Assembly (NCBI GenBank): GCA_045602925.1
Contig: JAZSCN010000041.1
Location: 1-64,000, forward strand
Direction of reading: 5' to 3'
DNA from: UBA7477 sp045602925
GTDB lineage: Bacteria > Bacillota > Clostridia > Oscillospirales > Ruminococcaceae
Length of the DNA: 64,000 bases
Shown here: one piece after another, positions 58,165 through 64,000 of the stretch
Layout: every line of letters begins with the position of its first letter
How positions within the stretch are numbered: position 1 is the stretch's first letter
The notes under the pieces: model-generated
What the model was told of the DNA's origin: nothing
The model's database searches: none
The model's input: only the letters and a program-made list of their open reading frames with translations
Program-made: the position numbers and the translations under genes

Positions 58165-60057
58165 ATGAAAAAGAATTTCGAAATAGCTATTTGTATTCCT
58201 AGAATTGATGACCAGGTTCAAAGAGACATTGTTGATGCTATTGTTCATTCTGCAGCTTTTAAGGATTGCAAATTCTCTATTCTTACTACATATTCAGACA
58301 TATATGGTACTGATGAAAGCATCGTTTCTGAAGCAAAGATATTCTCGCTTCTTGAATATATGTACGCTGATATTATTATCGTTTTTCCGGAAAGATTTTA
58401 CGAGACTTATGTACTGGAAGAAATTCTCGAAATAGCAAAGCTAAGAAAGGTTCCTGTAATTTCTATCGGTGATATTTTAGCTAATACTGTCAGCATATCC
58501 TTTGGCAGAATGAGTTGCTTTAGAGCAATTGTTTCCCATGTTATTGAAAAGCACAACTGCAAGAAGATAAACTTCATTGCCGGCAGGAAAGAAGAAGCCG
58601 AACACGACGAGCGCTTGCAGGCATTTAGGGAGACTCTTGAAAAATACGATATACCTTACGAGCCTGAGCGAGTTGGCTTTGGTGAATACTGGGATACTCC
58701 CACCGAGAAGGTTATGGACGATTTCCTATCAAGTAATCTACCATTACCTGATGCGATTATTTGTGCTAATGACGTAATGGCTATAACTGCCGTAAACTGC
58801 TTAAAGGGGCGTGGCTACAAGGTTCCTGATGATATTATCGTAACCGGCTTTGATGGTATTGATATGGAAAAATACCATTCTCCTCGTATAACCACCGGAA
58901 GCATTGACCTTGAGGCACTCACTACCGCCCTGTACGATTATATCAAAAAAATCACTTGTGGAGATATTCTCCCTATAAATCATTCTATTGATTTTATACC
59001 TAGATTTGCAGAGTCATGTGGTTGCTTTGAACATTTAAACACAAAACCGATTGTAACTCTTTGGAGAGAGGTTAGCTTTGATAACAGCTTTAATGACCTA
59101 ATAATTCAGATGATTTCTAAGATTGATATCAAAGATACCATTGAAGGTATTTTTGCGACTGTGTCTAAGTTCTTATCCTATGTATACTCGGTCAACATCA
59201 GTGTTTGCATATCAAAGAAGTTTGTAGAATGTATGCTTGAGGGCAAGCTTGATAAATTCGACGACTTTGGTTCTACTATGTATTCTATTATTGAAAAAGT
59301 TGATGATAAAGAGGCCAATGTATACGGCGAGCGTACCTTCCCGACTTCTTTTCTTGTTGCAAATTCAAAAGCGAAGCCACAGCACCTTACATATTATCCT
59401 TTACACTACAAGGATTCGTTGTTTGGCTATGTTGCGGCTGATACAGAATTTAACCACATTGCACTTCATCAACTGCGTTCATTCAGCATGAATATGGGAT
59501 ATGTTCTTGAAAGAATAGCATCACACAAGCAGATGCAGATTATCAATGAGCGACTTGAGAAATCATATATTTACGATAACATGACCGGTCTTTTAAACAG
59601 AAACGGCTACTACACTGTTTCTGCTGATATGATTGACCCACAGCTTTTACAGAACAAAAAGATTGTAATAATTTCAATCGACCTTGACAATCTCAAAGAG
59701 ATTAATGACAAATTTGGTCATCATGCAGGAGATACGGCTATAAAAATTGTTGCCAAGGCATTAAAGCAATATATAGGCGAAGACGGTATAGCTGCCAGAT
59801 TTGGTGGGGATGAATTTGTAGCGATAAAACTGTTTGATGATTCGAGTGAAGAGTTTGTTCACGAATTCACTGAAGGTTTCTCCTGCACTATTGCTGATAA
59901 GGTTGAGGAAGCCGAACTTGAATACAATATATCTGCTAGCTTTGGAATTGTATCGCTTCTTGCAAAAAACATACCGTCGCTTGAAGAAGGTATTAAGAGT
60001 GCTGACGTACTTATGTATGCACAAAAGCGAGCAAAGAAAAACTCAAAATTCAGATAA
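58165..60057 (+). CDS. LacI-type sugar-sensor domain fused to a GGDEF diguanylate cyclase
   Basis: A 630-residue cytoplasmic protein with no signal peptide or membrane helix. Residues about 1-275 form a periplasmic-binding-like domain as in LacI-type regulators (IAICIPRIDDQVQRDIVDAI; RGYKVPDDIIVTGFDGIDMEKYHSPRITTGSID) but the DNA-binding helix-turn-helix is missing. A linker domain (about 290-450) leads to the GGDEF domain (about 460-630; active site GGDEF at 547-551 in AARFGGDEFVAIKLF), which has no RxxD inhibitory site. It is predicted to couple sugar or small-ligand binding to c-di-GMP synthesis. Confidence 0.88.
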   Translation: MKKNFEIAICIPRIDDQVQRDIVDAIVHSAAFKDCKFSILTTYSDIYGTDESIVSEAKIFSLLEYMYADIIIVFPERFYETYVLEEILEIAKLRKVPVISIGDILANTVSISFGRMSCFRAIVSHVIEKHNCKKINFIAGRKEEAEHDERLQAFRETLEKYDIPYEPERVGFGEYWDTPTEKVMDDFLSSNLPLPDAIICANDVMAITAVNCLKGRGYKVPDDIIVTGFDGIDMEKYHSPRITTGSIDLEALTTALYDYIKKITCGDILPINHSIDFIPRFAESCGCFEHLNTKPIVTLWREVSFDNSFNDLIIQMISKIDIKDTIEGIFATVSKFLSYVYSVNISVCISKKFVECMLEGKLDKFDDFGSTMYSIIEKVDDKEANVYGERTFPTSFLVANSKAKPQHLTYYPLHYKDSLFGYVAADTEFNHIALHQLRSFSMNMGYVLERIASHKQMQIINERLEKSYIYDNMTGLLNRNGYYTVSADMIDPQLLQNKKIVIISIDLDNLKEINDKFGHHAGDTAIKIVAKALKQYIGEDGIAARFGGDEFVAIKLFDDSSEEFVHEFTEGFSCTIADKVEEAELEYNISASFGIVSLLAKNIPSLEEGIKSADVLMYAQKRAKKNSKFR

Positions 60058-60062
60058 CAACA

Positions 60063-60097
60063 AAAAAGACGTAATGCTTTTGGCATTACGTCTTTTT
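60063..60097. terminator. Bidirectional terminator between PBP-GGDEF and degV
   Basis: A perfect 15-bp stem (60063-60077 and 60083-60097) with a TTTTG loop and A/T ends serves both convergent genes. Confidence 0.9.
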
Positions 60098-60106
60098 ATC
60101 TAAAAA

Positions 60107-60967
60107 TTAATTTGCAACATAGAAAAGTGCGACTGTCTTAGGTCCAGAATGTGCGCCTATAACAGGGCCGATATCACTAACACTTGTAACCTTTACGCCA
60201 TACTTACTCTTGATGTACTTCTTCATTTCGTCAATCTCATCGAGGCAATCTCCGTGAGAAATAAATACTGTAGTATCCTTAGGATTGCTACACTGCTCGC
60301 CTATCTTATCGCAGAGGGCGATAAGTGACTTCTTTCTGCCACGAGTTGTAGATACCTTTACAAGCTTACCTTCTTCGTCGACTCTCATAATAGGCTTTAT
60401 ACCAAGAACAGAACCAACGAGTGCAACAGCCGGGCTGACTCTTCCGCCACGCTTTAGGTACACAAGGTCGTCAACTGTAAACCAATGACGAATCTTAAAC
60501 TTTATCTTCATCATATAAGCGGCGGTATCCTCAAGTGAAGCACCGGACTTTTTCTTTTCAACAGCGAGGTATACTGCAAGGCCCTGACCTGCAGAAGCAC
60601 AGAGTGTATCGATAACGATAATCTGTCTATCTGGATACTCGGCACTTAGCTCTTCTGCAGCAATTCTGCCTGAATTAACAGTAGTACTTAGGCCTGAAGA
60701 AAAGCCGAGATAGAGGATATCCTTACCCTGCTTGAGCTCGCTTTCAAAAGCATTTTTGAATGTATCTACGTTTGAGGCTGATGTTTTTGCTACACCACCA
60801 TCTATCATTTTCTGATAAAATTCCTTCGTGGAAAGCTCGTAGTTAGAATATTCCTTATCCTCATCTTCAAACCTAAAGGTAAGACAACAATACTTTACGT
60901 CCCAGGCTTTTAAGGTTTCTTCGCTCAGGTCACATGCTGAGTCGGTATAGATTACAAATTCGCTCAT
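60107..60967 (-). CDS. DegV-family fatty-acid-binding protein
   Basis: A 286-residue DegV protein: FVIYTDSACDLSEETLKAWDVKYC, ELSTKEFYQKMIDGGVAKTSASN, ILYLGFSSGLSTTVNSGRIAAEEL, VIDTLCASAGQGLAVYLAVEKKK, and the RGRKKSLIALCDKI / HGDCLDEIDEMKKYIKSKYGVKVTSVSDIGPVIGAHSGPKTVALFYV C-terminus. DegV (FakB-like) proteins bind a fatty acid and present it to the FakA kinase, which is not in this window. ATG lies behind GGAGGCGCTATT. Confidence 0.93.
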   Translation of the reverse strand: MSEFVIYTDSACDLSEETLKAWDVKYCCLTFRFEDEDKEYSNYELSTKEFYQKMIDGGVAKTSASNVDTFKNAFESELKQGKDILYLGFSSGLSTTVNSGRIAAEELSAEYPDRQIIVIDTLCASAGQGLAVYLAVEKKKSGASLEDTAAYMMKIKFKIRHWFTVDDLVYLKRGGRVSPAVALVGSVLGIKPIMRVDEEGKLVKVSTTRGRKKSLIALCDKIGEQCSNPKDTTVFISHGDCLDEIDEMKKYIKSKYGVKVTSVSDIGPVIGAHSGPKTVALFYVAN

Positions 60968-61000
60968 AATAGCGCCTCCATAATAATTTTTGTTGTAATT

Positions 61001-61029
61001 ATTATAACCTACGCTTTGACATCTTGCAA
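61001..61029 (-). promoter_or_regulatory. Sigma-A promoter of degV
   Basis: On the minus strand, TTGCAA (61024-61029), 17-bp spacer, TATAAT (61001-61006). Confidence 0.8.
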
Positions 61030-61154
61030 GCTACCACTCATTTTTTGAGCTATACTAATCCGAATTTTGTGGAAAAGCCAGGAGAATCTCACTCTACCGA
61101 GAGTAGAAACTCCACATTTAATGCGTTTTTCGGACAACAAAAATTCTACTGGGC

Positions 61155-61183
61155 TTGATTTTGCGAAAAAGATGTGTTATAAT
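61155..61183 (+). promoter_or_regulatory. Sigma-A promoter of the XRE-TM gene
   Basis: TTGATT (61155-61160), 17-bp spacer, TATAAT (61178-61183) with the extended TGT. The 279-bp gap 60968-61246 holds this promoter, the degV promoter and one small inverted repeat (ACTCTACCGAGAGT near 61091); nothing else is recognised. Confidence 0.75.
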
Positions 61184-61246
61184 ATCAAATGTAGATTTTT
61201 CATCAAAACGAATAATAACCTTCATTAATTTACAAGGACTAATTAT

Positions 61247-61849
61247 ATGACAGATTTAAAACCGATTATTGCAAAAAATATTTCTCAGCTCAGACAGAGC
61301 AGAAATATCACACAGCTTGAGCTCGCAGAAAAGCTCAACTACTCAGACAAGGCTATTTCTAAGTGGGAGAGAGCTGAGTCTATACCTGATGTTACTGTAC
61401 TAAAAGAAATTGCAGATATATTTGGTGTAACTCTCGACTATCTGGTACAGGCTGAGCACAAGGTTGCACCGACACATACGATTTCTAAAGAAAGAAAGAT
61501 AAAAAATCATGCCTTTATCACCAGCATGTGTGTTCTTCTTGTATGGCTTGTTATGACCTTTGCTTTTGTTGTTATTGATATGGCTGTACCTAATGTAGAG
61601 AAGCATTGGCTTTGCTTTGTATATGCGATTCCCTGCTCTATGATAGTTTGGCTAATTCTTAACTCGGCATGGTTTAACTCACGCAGAAACTTTTTTATAA
61701 TTTCGGTACTTATGTGGTCAGTGCTTTTGTCGGCATATCTTACGATGCTTGCCTTTGGCTTAAACAACTGGCAGGTATTTATTCTCGGCGTTCCCGGACA
61801 GCTCATTATTTTTATGTGGTCAAGGCTCAGATACAAGACTAATAGATAA
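61247..61849 (+). CDS. XRE-family transcriptional regulator with four membrane helices
   Basis: A 200-residue protein: N-terminal Cro/CI helix-turn-helix (about 5-62; IAKNISQLRQSRNITQLELAEKLNYSDKAISKWERAESIPDVTVLKEIADIFGVTLDYLV), a short basic linker, and four hydrophobic segments (about 88-110, 119-140, 148-170, 176-194). The HTH is of the widespread clostridial type found in membrane-bound regulators, which probably sense envelope stress or a small-molecule signal. ATG follows CAAGGACTAATTAT. Target unknown. Confidence 0.85.
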   Translation: MTDLKPIIAKNISQLRQSRNITQLELAEKLNYSDKAISKWERAESIPDVTVLKEIADIFGVTLDYLVQAEHKVAPTHTISKERKIKNHAFITSMCVLLVWLVMTFAFVVIDMAVPNVEKHWLCFVYAIPCSMIVWLILNSAWFNSRRNFFIISVLMWSVLLSAYLTMLAFGLNNWQVFILGVPGQLIIFMWSRLRYKTNR

Positions 61850-61852
61850 CAA

Positions 61853-61881
61853 AAGCCGTATGGATATTCTCCATACGGCTT
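61853..61881. terminator. Bidirectional terminator between the XRE-TM and topoisomerase genes
   Basis: A perfect 12-bp stem (AAGCCGTATGGA at 61853-61864 and complement 61870-61881) with a TATTC loop; the tails are AGTTTTTT (plus) and TTTGTT (minus). Confidence 0.9.
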
Positions 61882-61887
61882 AGTTTT

Positions 61888-64000
61888 TTATAGTGTCATT
61901 TGGTCGGGGTCGTCTATATCTTTTGCAAAATGGCCTGCAGCCGGAACATTCTTGGCTATAAATTTTGAGAACTTCTTTGTAGTTTCTTCATCTACCACAT
62001 AAGCCTTCTCGACTACCGACTTTGCCTTAAGAGTCATAACTGACACACCGATTGTGTCTCTTGCTGCCTTTGGAAGCAAGAGTGCAGAATTAAATATAAT
62101 CATTCTGCCGTTGCTTGTCTTGACGAGGACATTTTCATTCTCTGCCACAAACAGTACCGAGACAAGCTTAGACTTAGCAGAATACGCATTGGTGAGTTTC
62201 TTTCTGTTAGTCTTTGTTTCATAGGCATTAAGTGGGACCTTAGCGACCTTGCCATTTTCATAAACGAACAATAGATATCCGCTATAATCTATAGTTGGTA
62301 TCATAGCTCTGAAGCCTTCGCCATCATCAAACGAGAGCTTAGCGGGGATATAGTCGCCGAGCGCACTGGCCTTACTATCCTCGAAGGCTGATGCCTTTGA
62401 CTTATAGACAGTTGCACTATCTGTAAAGAACAGGATCTCTGTTTTATTGGTAGCGTCGACCTCCTGGACAATCTCGTCGCCTTCCTTGACCTTTTGTGCG
62501 CCACTCATTCTAAGTGACTGAGGAGTAATCTTCTTAAAGTAGCCACTCTCGGTAACAAAGAGCTTACACTGATAATCAGGAGTATCATCGAGTTCTTCCT
62601 CGACGTCTTCCTCAACAGTATAGATAAACTGGGTTTTTCTTTCCTGAGCGTACTTTTTAGAAACCTCTTTGAGCTCGTTAATGATGATATTCTTAATCTT
62701 TCGGTCGCTACCGAGAGTTTCTTTCATATCCTCTATATCTTCGATAAGACTTTGGATTTCTTTAGTTCTATTAAGAATATACTCACGGTTTAAATGACGG
62801 AGCTTGATTTCAGCAACGTATTCAGCTTGGATTTCGTCGATACCAAAGCCAATCATAAGGTTAGGAACTACATCGGCTTCGTTCTCGGTTTCTCTAACAA
62901 TTTTCACTGCCTTATCGATATCAAGCAAAATCTTCTCAAGGCCCAAGAGAAGGTGGAGCTTGTCCTGCTTTTTCTTAAGGTCGAAGTCGATTCTACGCTT
63001 AACGCAAGTCATTCTGAAGTTAACCCACTCTTTAATTATCTCATAGATGCCCATTACCTTTGGATAGCCGTTAACGAGTATATTAAAGTTGCAGGCATAG
63101 GTATCCTGGAGAGGAGTCATTCTAAAGAGCTTTTGCATAAGCTTTTCTGGATCTGTGCCTCTCTTGAGGTCGATAGAGATATGGAGACCGTCGAGGTCGG
63201 TTTCATCTCTTATATACTGAATCTCCTTAATCTTTCCTATTTTAACGAGTGCGACAATCTTTTCTATAATAGCCTCGATTGTAGCAGTTGGTGGAATTTC
63301 AGTAATATCTATACAGTTTGCTGACTTATCGTAAGAATACTTTGCTCTGAACTTTAGTGAGCCTCTACCGGTCTGGTAGACCTTATCGAGTTCCTCCTCG
63401 TCATAAACGAAATACGAGCCACCGATAAAATCCGGGCCCTTGAGGGTTTCTAAGGCATTATGGCAAGGGTCGCGCATAAGAGCGATTGTTGTTTCGCAAA
63501 CCTCTGAAAGATTAAACGAGCACACTGATGACGCCATCGCAACGCCGATACCGACATTCGAATTAACGAGGACTGATGGGAAGCTTGCCGGAAACAGAGT
63601 TGGCTCCTGCATTGTATTGTCGTAGTTAGGAACGAAGTCTACGGTATTTTTATCGATATCTCTAAAGAGCTCCTGACAGATTGGCTCGAGCTTAACCTCG
63701 GTATATCTTGAGGCAGCATAAGCCATATCTCTTGAATAAGACTTACCGAAGTTACCCTTAGACTCGACATAAGGATGGAGCAGGGTTTCGTTACCTCTGG
63801 CAAGACGCACCATTGTTTCATAAATAGCAGCATCGCCGTGAGGGTTAAGCTGCATAGTTCTACCGACTACGTTAGCCGACTTCATTTTTGCGCCCTGCAA
63901 AAGTCCCATTTTATACATAGTATAGAGGAGCTTTCTGTGGGATGGTTTAAAGCCGTCAATTTCAGGGAAGGAACGAGAAACATTCACGCTCATAGCGTAC
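61888..64000 (-). CDS. Type IIA topoisomerase subunit A, topoisomerase IV-like (5' end outside the window)
   Basis: About 703 visible residues; the frame stays open past the ATG at 63993 (TAC GCT ATG, as in the common YAMSV motif), so the N-terminus lies beyond the window edge. It carries FKPSHRKLLYTMYKMG, LNPHGDAAIYETMVRLA, and the catalytic tyrosine in YAASRYTEVKL. The C-terminal beta-pinwheel has no QRRGGRG GyrA-box, which points to topoisomerase IV (ParC-like) rather than gyrase. At the position of E. coli GyrA Ser83 it has Ala and at Asp87 Glu. The partner parE/gyrB-like gene would lie upstream, outside the window. Confidence 0.88.
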   Translation of the reverse strand, partial: YAMSVNVSRSFPEIDGFKPSHRKLLYTMYKMGLLQGAKMKSANVVGRTMQLNPHGDAAIYETMVRLARGNETLLHPYVESKGNFGKSYSRDMAYAASRYTEVKLEPICQELFRDIDKNTVDFVPNYDNTMQEPTLFPASFPSVLVNSNVGIGVAMASSVCSFNLSEVCETTIALMRDPCHNALETLKGPDFIGGSYFVYDEEELDKVYQTGRGSLKFRAKYSYDKSANCIDITEIPPTATIEAIIEKIVALVKIGKIKEIQYIRDETDLDGLHISIDLKRGTDPEKLMQKLFRMTPLQDTYACNFNILVNGYPKVMGIYEIIKEWVNFRMTCVKRRIDFDLKKKQDKLHLLLGLEKILLDIDKAVKIVRETENEADVVPNLMIGFGIDEIQAEYVAEIKLRHLNREYILNRTKEIQSLIEDIEDMKETLGSDRKIKNIIINELKEVSKKYAQERKTQFIYTVEEDVEEELDDTPDYQCKLFVTESGYFKKITPQSLRMSGAQKVKEGDEIVQEVDATNKTEILFFTDSATVYKSKASAFEDSKASALGDYIPAKLSFDDGEGFRAMIPTIDYSGYLLFVYENGKVAKVPLNAYETKTNRKKLTNAYSAKSKLVSVLFVAENENVLVKTSNGRMIIFNSALLLPKAARDTIGVSVMTLKAKSVVEKAYVVDEETTKKFSKFIAKNVPAAGHFAKDIDDPDQMTL

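Noticed and set aside
61247..61849. XRE regulator as a prophage repressor
   Set aside because: It has four membrane helices and there are no phage genes, integrase or att-like repeats around it.

Overview
The window is about 40% GC chromosomal DNA from a spore-forming low-GC Firmicute, most likely a gut Clostridia of the Oscillospirales/Ruminococcaceae type. Support: a complete spoIIIAA-AH operon, sigG and yunB, AGGAGG-type ribosome binding sites, TG-extended TATAAT promoters, a tyrosine T-box, a split transketolase, and gene orders shared with Bacillus and Clostridium. I see no rRNA, tRNA, CRISPR array, insertion sequence, prophage or plasmid genes. Nearly all of the sequence is accounted for.

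Layout. 1-5.4 kb (minus strand): two paralogous membrane-anchored proteins of unknown role, then tsf-rpsB with its own promoter and structured leader, a YlmC/YmxH PRC-barrel protein, an FkbM methyltransferase, a small PH-like protein and sporulation protein YunB. 5.4-21.4 kb (minus): a co-directional run reading miaB-ylbF-mutS-mutL-miaA-hfq-(HlyD-like)-yggS-sepF-ylmH-divIVA-lspA-rluD-(HAD)-tktN-tktC. It joins mismatch repair, A37 tRNA modification, an Hfq-type RNA chaperone and the divisome-associated ylm genes. 21.5-23.6 kb (plus): a DnaD-domain protein and a DnaC-type helicase loader.

23.7-40.9 kb (minus): tyrS behind a T-box; sigG behind a predicted sigma-F promoter; recN-argR-nadK-tlyA-dxs-ispA-xseB-xseA; a divergent TsaD-family paralog; nusB and asp23; then the spoIIIA operon read from a predicted sigma-E promoter. 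The order spoIIIA-yqhY-nusB-xseAB-ispA-dxs-tlyA-argR-recN matches Bacillus subtilis, except that accBC and folD are missing, nadK and the TsaD paralog are inserted, and sigG lies where spoIVB-spo0A would be.

40.9-46.6 kb (plus): MoxR ATPase, DUF58 protein, large membrane transglutaminase and a GNAT acetyltransferase. 46.6-64 kb: short, mostly single-gene units on both strands: a Gfo/Idh oxidoreductase, YegP, a lipoprotein, two paralogous zinc-ribbon membrane proteins, glycerol kinase, a GH113-like glycosidase, a multi-pass glycosyltransferase-like protein, S-adenosylhomocysteinase, a diacylglycerol-kinase-like lipid kinase, a sugar-sensor/GGDEF protein, DegV, an XRE regulator with four membrane segments, and a topoisomerase IV/gyrase A-type subunit cut by the window edge.

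Most genes belong to known families. The less explained items are the HlyD-like protein embedded in the division cluster, the TsaD paralog at the folD position, the paralogous zinc-ribbon proteins (one with a pilin-like tail), the PBP-GGDEF sensor, a tandem 19-bp repeat upstream of the GH113-like gene, and the terminal topoisomerase subunit with alanine at the quinolone-contact serine. All family assignments rest on reading translated sequence; no database search was run.
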